A stretch of DNA of 64,000 nt, taken from contig OW121741.1 in NCBI GenBank assembly GCA_933228675.1, positions 77,409,387 through 77,473,386 on the forward strand, in the 5' to 3' direction. Shown one piece after another: positions 1 through 9,877 of the stretch. Made by a program: the position numbers and the translations under genes. This DNA comes from Stomorhina lunata. Lineage: Eukaryota; Arthropoda; Insecta; Diptera; Rhiniidae. The notes beneath the pieces are model-generated. The model ran no database searches. It was not told where the DNA came from and saw nothing but the letters and a program-made list of their open reading frames with translations. Position 1 is the first letter of the stretch. The number at the start of each line of letters is the position of its first letter.

Positions 1-190
1 AACTTCGCGAACTGAACCATTATTTTCGAAATAAATTTGCACGATTTGCCAGCGTTGTTCTTTTGTCAACCTGTTCATGATGAAATGGCAAACCAAACTA
101 AATATTAATCACTTGACAGCTGATAAAATGGCCGCCAGTTAAAAAGGTGATGCCAACTTAAAGTTCTATACCTCAATAAAAAACACCCGA
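1..190 (-). mobile_element. Truncated DD41D mariner end (5' end with start of transposase)
   Basis: Nearly identical to 13480-13654, the 5' end of the mariner copy at 12.46-13.65 kb. It holds the terminal repeat ending in CACCCGA at 190 next to a TA dinucleotide, the leader, and the first codons of a transposase read on the minus strand (starts MNRLTKEQ). The rest of the element lies beyond the left edge of the window. Seen directly by comparing the two copies. Confidence 0.8.
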
Positions 191-213
191 TATTAACATT
201 GAAAATTGTTACA

Positions 214-1988
214 TTAAAAATTTGTATGGCTTTTAAAAAAAAATCGGCCTTTTATTTCGGCGTTTGTGTCACCATCGCGACATATAGACCAACAGTATTC
301 GCCAAGCATATGCGTAATGTCTTGTCCTTTAAAGCGCTTTTCAATAGCCGCAATGTCCTGAAGGAACCTTTCGCCATGCTCTTCGCTACAAGCTGCTAAA
401 TCATTAGGGAAAAAATCTAAATGATTGTAAAGTAAATGGATCTTTAACGACATTAATATGCCGACTTCGCCATATGCCGACTTCGCCATATGCCGAAATC
501 ATTTCTGCGAAAATATTTTTTTAATTGGCAGCTCGTTTGTTGCTTAAGAAACTGCTCAATAACGGCAACTGTGCCTTTCCATGCACGTTGTTCGATAGCA
601 TTCAATTTAGATGAAAATTCATTACTTGCAATTATTTTTTTTATCTGTGGACCATTAAAAACAGCTTAAATCATACACATCTCTAACAAAAATAAATTTA
701 CTGAATGACTTCTTAAAAAATACCTGCATGAATCTTTGCGCCGCTCAATTTTGGAAAAATTTTGCGCAAACTTGGAACCACCTCGCCACGATCCAGTTTT
801 TTTTAACAAAATTTGATACGAGACCGAGCTTAATGTGTAGTGGTGGCAAAATGATTTGAGATGGTTGCACCAATGGCAGATTCTCTATACTTTCTACACC
901 TACTTTGTTGCATGTGCGCGGCTTCCACTTAAATTCAGTGTAATGCTGATCTCTTTTGCGTCCTTCCCATGTACACAAAAAGCACTGGTGAGTTGGAAAT
1001 GCACGCTTAACACCCATGAGTAATCCCACCACTTTCAGATCGCAGCAAATTTTCCAATTATGCTCTTGGTACTTTATCAGCTGTAATATTAATTCAATGC
1101 CTTCGTATGTTTCTTTGAGGCTTGTGGCATATGCGATCGGGACAGATGGATGCTTGTTACCGATATGAAGCAGCACCACTTCAAGTATGAAACACAATTG
1201 GAACGAACGACCAATTTTTTAGGGTAATATGAAAGTGCTCACAATTGATGCGTATGACGAAATTCGTCGTGCGTATCGAACAGTGCGATAGGTTTATTTC
1301 TATTTCATACGCAGACGAACGACGACTAAACTGGTTAAGAGTGGCTGTATTTCTATTTCTGATGTAAAATATTAAAAATGTTTTGTGTTCTTGTAAAATA
1401 TGGTCACCTTATAAAATGTAAACAAAAAAAAAATATTTTAAATAAAATGAATTAAATAAAATAATCTTGTGAAATAATAAAAAAATTAAATACACAAATA
1501 AATTGCAAATGTTGTGAGTGCGCGATATGTACGAAAGTGAGTAATTTGTGCAAATAAAAAAATCAACAAAAATGGCGTCAACAACGTTTATTCGTCCCAA
1601 CTGTGTTCAAGGGACGAATGTACAAGACGAATTTTTAAAGCCGAATTCGTCGAGCTGGACGAAATTAGTCATTCGTCCCAATTGTGTTTGTACCTTAAGG
1701 CTGTTGCATCTATGAAAAGTCGCCACTCCCCTGAAATATGAGGGTAACCAATTCTTGCAAACATCGAATCAATATCATAGCAATAAGCCAGTTTTTTCCC
1801 GATCTTCGTGCAATTTAAAAAATTCGTCATATGGAATAGTGCTACCTCGATCACGAGCGGCTGTTATTTTAAAATCAGCCGCCACTATAGTCCACTGCTT
1901 AAAGCGTGATGCAAAGAGTTCCGCTGTTCTCCTCGACAAATTTCTGTCTCGCACAAGTCTTTCACACCGGCAGAAAAATGGACACGAG
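214..1988 (-). pseudogene. Degenerate transposon-type protein of unnamed multicopy insect family
   Basis: Read on the minus strand in several frames. From the N-terminal side: 1855-1988 gives RTAELFASRFKQW; 1669-1854 gives GYPHISGEWRLFID; 745-1197 gives VVLLHIGNKHPSVPIAYA, then CFLCTWEGR and LPPLHIKLGLV; 214-489 gives HLDFFPNDLAACSEEHGER and ends near MLGEYCW. I recognise this order of motifs from a protein found in many copies in insect genomes, usually without a named function, and I cannot assign it to a transposon superfamily. It is dead: frameshifts near 490-744 and around 1855, a 16 bp tandem duplication at 461-492, and a 500 bp TIR element at 1190-1689 splitting the FID...LLH block. 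The CxxC pair in CFLCTW could bind metal (inference). Molecular function is unknown. Confidence 0.55.
1190..1689. mobile_element. 500 bp nonautonomous TIR element (MITE-like)
   Basis: The ends are inverted repeats: AAACACAATTGG followed by ACGAA at the left, and its near-complement ending CCAATTGTGTTT at the right, with about 24-26 matching positions. It interrupts the reading frame of the protein relic at 214-1988. The inside is A+T-rich, has no ORF and contains several GACGAA/TTCGTC boxes that pair with each other (1255-1310 and 1592-1680). I could not fix a target duplication, so the superfamily is open. Confidence 0.55.
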
Positions 1989-2195
1989 CTTATATTTTAT
2001 AAAAAAAAAATTCTGACGTGTGCATGAAAATCGCCGATACACGTGTAGTTTTATTTTTTCTCCCCTTTCCGAAAAAGTATATTTGGTTCATGGGACAGAA
2101 AAAAAATTAGTTTTTGTAACGCGGTGTAATTATTTGGCAATTTCCTTATCATAAGTCCAGTAAGCCCCAGTGTCCATTATCAACACTTTTTACCA

Positions 2196-3519
2196 TTTTT
2201 ATACCCACCATCAAAAAGAATGGGGGGTATATTGAGATTGTCATTCCGTTTGTAATTTCCTTAATATTGGCTCAAAAACCAAAAACGATATATATTCTGA
2301 ATCCTTATGAGATTCTAAGCGATGAGCGATGTCCGTCTGTCTGTCTGTTGAAATCACGATAACGCCTAAACGAAAGGAGCTAGCTCATTGAAACTTAATA
2401 AAAATATTCTTCATTCTTGAGAAAATTTTGGTATTGAAATTGGGCAAAATCGGTTCACATTTGACCATAGCTCCCATATAACCTCGTCTAGGCTAATCGC
2501 TTATTTCTTAATAAATAGCAGCCATGATGATAAAATTTGGTATATAGAAGTTCTACATTAGCTTTAGGCAGCGTGTAAAATTTCATCAAAATCGGTTCAC
2601 ATTTAGTCATAGCTCCCATACAAAAAACTTACGGAAACAGCCAAAATTTCACCTGAAATACACTTAAATGCCAATAAATCTAAAACTATAACAGATGTAA
2701 CCACTAAATTTAGCATGAGGAGGTCTTATGTCAATGCCAACCAGTGTGCAAAATTTTGTTACAATCGGTCGCCATTTGACCATAGCTCCCATATAAAAAA
2801 CTTAAGGAAACACAAAAATACAAAAAAGAAAGGGGTTTATGTCCGTCTGTCCGTCAGATAAAAGCGCGATAACGCCTTAACGAAAAAGGCAACAGCAACA
2901 AAATTTTACAAAAGGAAGTTTTATGTGAATGTCAGCCAGTGTGCAAAATCTTGTTACAATCGGTTACTATTTGACCATAGCTCCCATATAAAAAACTTTC
3001 GGAAACACAAAAATACAAAAAGAAAATACGGTTTATGTCCGTCTTTCCGTCAGAGAAAAGCGCGATAGTTCCTTAATTACAAGAGCTAGAGAGACAAAAT
3101 TTAGCATAAGTATTTTCGATATGCTATAGAAATTCTGGGTAAAATCGGTTCACATTTAGTTAGAGCTCCCATATAACCCTGCCCCGGGAATCACATTTAT
3201 GCTGATAAATTGAATAAAATTGTAAAATCTATGACTACTAAATTTAGAACAGAGAAGTTTTATGCAACTTTCAGTCAGTATGTCATATTTTATAGGAATC
3301 GGTCCATTTTTGACCATAGCTTTCATATAAAAACCGCTCCCGGTAACCACTAAAATGCCACAAACGCCAGTTAAAAGCCATTAAATTATAAAATATATTA
3401 GCTATGGCCACTAAATTTTGCACAAATAAACTTTATATTAATACCAGCCAGTGTATAAAATTTTGTAATAATCGGTCATTATTTGGCTATAGTTTTTATA
3501 TATATATAATAACATCCCC
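2196..3519 (+). repeat. DINE-1/mini-me-like repeat, copy A (3' truncated)
   Basis: Begins with a T-run and ATACCCACCATCAAAAAG, then a short TA-rich stretch, then a (GTCY)n tract near 2332. After that come repeated modules of the form TATGGGAGCTATGGTCAAA (or the complement) followed by ACCGATT. This TA tract, core and (GTCY)n arrangement is the published description of mini-me/DINE-1 repeats in flies. The copy lacks the 3' hairpin end, because copy B starts directly after it. Small ORFs inside are artefacts of the repeat. Confidence 0.7.
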
Positions 3520-3952
3520 TTTTTATACCCACCATCAAAAAGAATGGGGTGTATATTGAGATTGTCATTCCGTTTGTAATTTCCTTAATATTGGCTCAAA
3601 AATCAAAAAACGGTATATATATTCTGAATCCTTATGAAATTCTAAGACGAATGAGCTATGTCCGTCTGTCTGTCCGTCTGTCTGTTGAAATCACGATAAC
3701 GTCTAAACGAAAAGAGCTATCTAACCGAAACTTAGCTTCATTCTTCATCTATGAGAAAATTTTGGTATTGAAATTGGGCAAAATCGGTTAGCATTTGACC
3801 ATAGCTCCCGTATAACCTGGTCTAATCGCTTATTTGCTAATAAATGACTTATTATAACAGTTATGATGACAAAATTTGGTATTTTTTATCTGTCCGTCAG
3901 ATAAAAAATGATAGCTCCTTAACTACAAAAGCTAGTAAGACTAAATTAAGTA

Positions 3953-5243
3953 CAGGGTGGCCCAGAAAGACAGAAGTGGTGTGAATTCCTTATAACTTTT
4001 TTATTATAATTTTTTTTTCTTTTCTTTTCAGTATTTTGTAAAGAAGACTTGGATAATTTATAATGGAGCAATACACAATTGAACAACGTGCCCAAATTGT
4101 TGAAATTTACTTTTCAAATCAACGGTCCATTGTGTTGACCGTCGTCAATTTAATGTGCGGGTTGCACCCTCTCAGTCAACAATAAACCGTCTGGTTGCAA
4201 ATTTTCGAGAACAAGGAGCAGTAAGGAACCTTCCTGGTCCCGGCAGACACCGAACTGTCCACACGGCTGACAATATTCAAGTGGTACAGGAGAGTATTCG
4301 GGAGGATCCAGAAACATCAACCAGGAGACGTTCGTCACAACTGGGCCTCTCAAGAACGTCGCTGCAGCGAATTTTGTACACCATAGGATTGTTTCCATAC
4401 AAAATTCAACTTGTCCAAGAATTGAAACCAACAGATTACCAGCAACGACTTGACTATGCAATTTATTTCCAGCAAAAAGCACAAGAGAATCCAAATTTTA
4501 TTCATAACTTAATAATGAGTGACGAAGCCCATTTTCAATTAAATGGGTTCGTTAACAAGCAAAACTGTAGGATATGGGCTACGGAAAATCCGAGAGTACT
4601 TCATCAACGACAATTGCACCCAGTTAAGTGTACCGTTTGGTGCGGTGTTTCTTCAGAAAGGATCATTGGCCCATTTTTTTTTTTGAAAATGAACAAGGTG
4701 TCGCCATTTCCGTCAATGGTGATCGATATCGGGCCATGTTGCAAAATTTTGTAAGGCCAGCCGTGGAAAACCATCCGCAAATATGGTTCCAACAGGATGG
4801 AGCCACAGCGCACACTGCGAGGGCCACAATGACTCTTTTACGCGACATCTTTGGTGAAAGAATAATTTCTCGTAACAGCAATTTTAATTGGCCTCCGCGG
4901 TCCCCGGATTTAACCGCTCCAGACTGTTTTCTTTGGGGCTATTTAAAAGGAAAAGTTTATGTTAATAAGCCTAGGACTATTGAGGAGTTAAAAACCAATA
5001 TTCGAGAAGAAATTAACAACATACCACCGGAAGTTTTGCGAAAGGTCATGGAAAATGTGTTGGAAAGAGCACATTTGTGCGAAGCAGAATATGGCCACCA
5101 CTTGCGGGATATCATTTTTAATAACTAATCCAAAAATATTCCCCATAAATTTAATGTATTTAAAAAAAAAAAATTAAAAAAATATCTCTTAAATAAAAAG
5201 TTATAAGCAATTCACACCACTTCGGTCTTTCTGGGCCACCCTG
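3953..5243 (+). mobile_element. Complete DD41D mariner-like element, 1291 bp
   Basis: Terminal inverted repeats of roughly 45-50 bp start CAGGGTGGCCCAGAAAGAC and differ at only a few positions. TA target duplications lie at 3951-3952 and 5244-5245. The element encodes one transposase on the plus strand, now frameshifted. It sits inside DINE-1 copy B. Structurally complete but probably inactive as an autonomous element. Confidence 0.92.
4063..5128 (+). pseudogene. mariner (DD41D group) transposase, two frameshifts
   Basis: Cut-and-paste DDD transposase of the Tc1/mariner superfamily. The start at 4063 (MEQYTIEQRAQIVEIYF) is a typical mariner N-terminus. The frame shifts near 4120-4155, and a second shift lies in a T10 run at about 4674-4683. 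The middle frame (4155-4754) carries the paired helix-turn-helix region and the first catalytic Asp in MSDEAHFQLNGFVNKQNCRIW. The last frame (4628-5128) carries QQDGATAHTA and NWPPRSPDLTAPDCFLWGY. Between the second and third catalytic Asp there are 41 residues, which is the DD41D (rosa-like) spacing. All three acidic residues survive. The homopolymer shift could be a real mutation or a sequencing error, but two shifts together make decay more likely. Confidence 0.9.
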
Positions 5244-6490
5244 TACAAGGAAGTCTTATGTCAATGTCAGCCAATGTGCAAAATTTTGTCACAATCGGTC
5301 ACCATTTGACCATAGCTCCCATATAAAAAACTTATGGAAACACAAAAATACATAAAGAAAAGGTTGTTTATGTCCGTCTGTCCATCAGATAAAAGCACGA
5401 TAGCGCCTTGACGAAAAGCTAGAGGGACAAAATTTTACAAAAGTATTTTGGATATCTTGAAAAAGATGTGTGTTGAAAATGGACAAAATCGGTTCAAATT
5501 TAGTTAGAGCTCCCCAGCCCTGGGAAACACATTAATGCTGATAAATTGAATACAATTGTAATAGCTATGACGATTAAATTTAAAATAGGGAAATTTTATG
5601 CAATTTTTGATCAGTTTATCAAATTTTATAGGAATCAGTCTATATTTGACTTTCATATAAAAAATCAGTCTATATTTAGCTTTCATATAAAAAACACTCA
5701 CGGAAACCAAAAATTTTAGCAAACTCCAGTTAGAAGCTATTAAATTAGAAACTTTGATAGCTATGGCCACTAAATTTTGCAAGAATTTTGTTACAATCGG
5801 TCAACATTTGGCTATAGTTCTTATATATATAACATCCCTTTTTTATATCTACAATCAAAAAGATTTGGAGGTACATTCAGTATATTAAGATTGCATCTAC
5901 GAAATTAGATAGCTATCAATCAATGTTAGGTCCACACTTTATACACAGTAGATGCATTAGGAACTCGTAACAAAATATATGAACCTGCTGTGCTGCTATC
6001 AATATATTTATGGCACAACGAAACAGCTTATTAGTGTAGAACTATATTCGGTTATGGAACAGCATTTTGTCCAAGGTAAATACTTGGGAAACCACTTAGA
6101 TACTTTTAAATGTTAACCTCTATAGTAACTATACCACTGCAACCGAATTTAGTCCCAATATATTACCAATAATACTACATTTGGTCAACATTTTGAATTA
6201 GCTGCACTCTCGTACAACTTGATGGTGGGTATACGAGATTCGGCACAGCCGAATATAACACTCTTACTTGTTTTTATATTCTTATCATTTATTTACTTAA
6301 GAGCAATAATATCCACTTCCAGTATTTTCCTCTCAAAAATTTCTCATCAACCCCAATATGTGTAAAATACTCCTGCTCTTTTTCACTCATTTAAGAGAGT
6401 TTCTAAATGATAACATAACTTACGAGTACATATGGCTTGCATTCCATTTCAAATAAAAAAAAACAGACCTCGAATTTTCGTGTCTTCTAT

Positions 6491-6709
6491 TTAATTTAGT
6501 CGGCCTAAAACTTCATAAAAAAAAAATATGTTTCGGCAAATAATGGAATTGTGCAAGTGCACGAGGAGATTTGTTGATACTGAAAGTATTTTATTGTTGT
6601 TTTGATTGTGCTCTTGATGATTAGGAGAAGATGATGGAAGTGGTAGTAGTTCTAGTTGTTGTTGATGTTGGTATTGCTTGTGGTGATGGTGGTGGTGTTT
6701 TAAATTCAT
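6491..6709 (-). CDS. Possible exon: His/Gln/Asn-rich low-complexity ORF
   Basis: From the ATG at 6707-6709 (minus) the frame reads MNLKHHHHHHKQYQHQQQ, then a Pro/Ser-rich stretch (LPLPSSSPNHQEHNQNNN), and ends at a stop near 6491. Runs of His, Gln and Asn encoded by CAC/CAA/AAC triplets are typical of insect regulatory-protein exons, and this base composition differs from the surrounding transposon debris. I see no domain, no clear splice sites and no neighbouring exon, so it may equally be a triplet microsatellite that happens to be open. Confidence 0.2.
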   Translation of the reverse strand: MNLKHHHHHHKQYQHQQQLELLPLPSSSPNHQEHNQNNNKILSVSTNLLVHLHNSIICRNIFFFYEVLGRLN

Positions 6710-7661
6710 TGATGCCAAAAATATAGGTCAACAACGTGTTCCGGGAGAATATAATGCTAACAGTGTCACACATAGACAATAACAACAAAATAAATCAGCT
6801 TTTGCATCAGCAGTAGGAAAAAAATATTATATATGGGCCACATATGTATGTATGTATATACCTCATATGTAAGTGCTTACTCATTTATAGTATAAAATTA
6901 TACTTCTAATCGTAAAATATTAAATATCTAAAAACTTTAAATAAGAATTTACTGCAAATGAAGAATTTTTTTTACCAATAACAACAAATGGTGTCATATA
7001 TTTAACCTTTAATATAAAAATAAAAATTAAGAATGAGATAAAAATGTTAATGGTATTTAAAGGACATTGTATGCCACAAAATCCCTTTAAAAGGATTTGT
7101 GTATAAATAAGAGCACATTTACTATAACAATGTTTTTGTATTGGAAAAAAATGCGAGTATTAGTATAATTGTAATCGGTAGACAAAAAAAACTAGTTTCA
7201 GGTCAGTTGAGAATAATAAAAGTTTGTTTAAAGGATAATGTTAATATTTAATTCTGCTGGTAAAATAAAATATATTGTGACCTATTTAATATCATAAGAG
7301 ATTTTTTCTTAATGCATTCTGGACCAGAATTTCTGGTATATTAAACTTGACCATATCGAGCCTTAACCACAGAAATAGCTTAAGCAGGATGATTTTCGAA
7401 TTTGAGTTCTTTTTTTGTGAAATTTAATAGCCCGTGCTTATTTACACCCAGTCCTAAAGTTTCGCCAACGTACTAAGTATCTTAACGATCTTATATCAAA
7501 AACAATTTAAGCTTAAGTGCACTTTGGTTGTAGTGCAATTAGATGACATGTTTGTTTTTTGTGACATTTGAATTTAAAATTCACAAGTATTTTAATATGT
7601 CTGTCAAAATTGTTTTTGTTATAATATTCAGTCACAAACTTACATGCCTTTAAAAAGTTTT

Positions 7662-7692
7662 TGTATTGCACTAGAATCCCAATTTATTACAA
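7662..7692 (-). repeat. Dispersed motif AAATTGGGA..CTAGTGCAATAC, copy 1
   Basis: Reverse complement of the motif also found at 39722-39752 and 40560-40590. All three share AAATTGGGA, a variable dinucleotide, then CTAGTGCAATACA. Probably the end of an unidentified repeat. Confidence 0.5.
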
Positions 7693-8049
7693 CTATTTAT
7701 TATAGTTATATATTTTTTTTAATAAACCAAAAAAATGTTGGTAGTGACAACAATTGATGGTTGGTTAGGTCATCATCTTAAGGAGGAGTATCCCTAATTC
7801 TAGACAGAGCGAAAACCACGCATTATATCTTATTTGCGAGACAGAATAAATACGAATTGTAGAGTCTAAACAAATATCAACATTAAGCGAAGAACATTGG
7901 TTTAAAAGAAACAAAAGTGGTAAGAAATCTTAAAGAAGTGAAGAAAAACAAGCTTATTTTAATATATTAACTGTTATTGGTTTTAAGTCATTTCATTAAA
8001 AAAAATAGTAATTTTTCTCTTCGTTTTTTTTATGTTTTTTTTTTTTACC

Positions 8050-8222
8050 CATTGTGCATTCGATAATTAACCCATCAACGAAAAATATTTGACTTTGGAC
8101 ATTTCTCAACATTAAACGGTTCAAGATATTTAAAAACTGTTTTCATTGTTTTATTTCTGAGCTGTTGGCTTTATGACGGCATTTTAAAAAAAAATTATGG
8201 GTTTAATATCGAATGCACAATG
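8050..8222. mobile_element. 173 bp TIR element (MITE)
   Basis: A 24 bp inverted repeat with 22 matches: CATTGTGCATTCGATA at 8050 and its complement ending GAATGCACAATG at 8222. There is no ORF between. Long T and A runs flank it, so the target duplication cannot be read. Confidence 0.6.
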
Positions 8223-8319
8223 AATCAAAAACTAAAAAGAAGTCGAAAATCCAATATACCCTTTGTATATTGGATTTTTTCTAATGTTTCTAATGCATAC
8301 AAACATTGGTCTGAGGTTC

Positions 8320-9850
8320 ACCTTTTAGTATACTAATCGACTCATTTATTCCCTGAGTCGATTCAGCGATGCCTGTCCGGCTAGCTGTCTGGATAACCAT
8401 GCAAGCTTTTAATGAATGTACAGGCCGTAACTTTTAAGATAATTTAATGAAATTTGGTAATATTATTTTCGATCCAAAGATAATCCCTATATTTTTTGGC
8501 TAAAACAAGATCATTTACATGAAAATATAATTAAAGCTTTTCAAAAAAATCCTTTGTGGACTTTAAAAAAATATCAAACAATTTTTAAGTTAACCCCCGA
8601 TCTATTTCAAATGTCGTTAAATGGTGTAAGGAAGACCTGAGCATTGAAGGAAAACCTGGGTCAGAAAGTTGAAGGTCCAGGAAATATTGGTAAGACAAAA
8701 AAATACGAGCAATTCTTTCGAATAGCGCCCAACACTTCGATCAGAAAAGCAGCTCGTATTGCGAAATGCTCTAATTGTTTTGTTCACAGAGCCAAAGCTT
8801 ATGCTGGACTGTAGTCATACAAAGCTCAAAAAGTTTCAACGTGAAACGAAAGATAATATGTATAATGCTGACGAACGAGGCAAGGTTCACGAAGAGTTCC
8901 GGACAAAAAAAAAAAAAAAACAAACAAAATCCCCAAAGAAAATTTTTGTAATAAATTTGACAGAAATTTATATAACGGAGTGGTTACAAAAACAGCTTTT
9001 TGAGACAGCAGCGAGTGACTACATATGTGACAGCGCATAGAGAAAGGGACCTAAGGGTAGTATGCGCTCATAGAGGTGAAAAATAAGGGTAAATAATATT
9101 TAAATCTTTAAAATGGCACTCCAGAACAAAACCGTTTTTACCCTTAGGTCCCTTTCTCTATGCGCGGAATTCAAAATTTTGAAGAATTCCAAAAATTGTA
9201 TGATCTTGGAAGTTGTATATACAACCTTTTATCAAAATCGGAGATGGTGTGGTTCAATACGTGTTCGAATTTTTTTGATTTGACCCTCAAATAAAAATTG
9301 TAAAAGTTGAAATATTAGAAACTTTTAAACTAAAACAGATGAATATTTCCCAATATGTGGTCATATACGCTTTCAAAGCCTTTATTTAACAAATCACCAT
9401 TTTTAATCTTATATTTTATTTTTTTAATCCTTTGACTTTGACGATTTTTTTTGTCCTAACGATTTGAGATATAAAAGCAGATTTTTTTAGGTATTAATTG
9501 GCAATATTTTAGGTATTTCAAAATAATTTTAAAAGTTTTTTTGTCCTAGTTTTGCACAAGTTGAGAGCAAAAGTCTAAATTTTAACAAAAAATTAAAAAT
9601 GTAAATATAAGAAAATTTTAAATTTGATATTTTTTTACATTTCCCCACTGTGTGGGGCATATTTGATAGAAGCTCCCCAGATCAGCTACGGAAAAATATG
9701 CCTTAATCTTGTTGCTGTGATAAGAAAATTAAGGACAGATATGGGGCTATAAAATATTAAAAACCTGTAGCTTTGTTGACAATTGGTCCATATCTCGCCT
9801 TAGTAGTGAAGGGACTGGACCGACTATAGCACTTTCTCACTTGTTTTTCA
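8320..9850 (+). repeat. Decayed second-family (GTCY-type) repeat
   Basis: The left part (8325-8480) has TTTTAGTATACTAAT, then GAGTCGATTCAGCGATG and GTCCG, then GGTAATAT-type modules. The right part (9780-9850) ends GACCGACTATAGCACTTTCTCACTTGTTTTT. These match the 5' core and the 3' end of the copy at 49702-50502. The middle has diverged and contains the hairpin element at 9033-9165. It may be one copy or two fragments. Confidence 0.45.
9033..9165. mobile_element. 133 bp hairpin with perfect 27 bp arms
   Basis: Positions 9033-9059 and 9139-9165 are exact reverse complements, starting GCGCATAGAGAAAGGGACC, separated by 79 bp. Most likely a tiny nonautonomous transposon. No target duplication is visible. 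A small RNA precursor is possible but unsupported. Confidence 0.6.
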
Positions 9851-9877
9851 TTAAAATATAATTTTCCTTTGTCTTAA

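Larger units (their letters stand above)
3520..6275 (+). repeat. DINE-1/mini-me-like repeat, copy B, interrupted by a mariner
   Basis: Starts with the same ATACCCACCATC end as copy A and finishes at the complete 3' end: subterminal GATGGTGGGTATA, hairpin ATTCGGC-ACA-GCCGAAT, then CTTACTTG and a T-run. The mariner at 3953-5243 lies inside it. The uninterrupted sister copy at about 23230 shows the same site without the insertion, which proves the order of events. Confidence 0.75.
6276..8049. other. Unassigned A+T-rich DNA
   Basis: No gene, terminal repeat or tandem array that I can support, apart from the low-complexity ORF at 6491-6709, a short TATG run near 6846 and a dispersed 31 bp motif at 7662-7692 described separately. 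Confidence 0.5.

Noticed and set aside
8759..9040. 93-codon ORF with Lys-rich run
   Set aside because: The Lys run is a poly-A stretch and the end of the frame runs into the hairpin element. No domain recognised.
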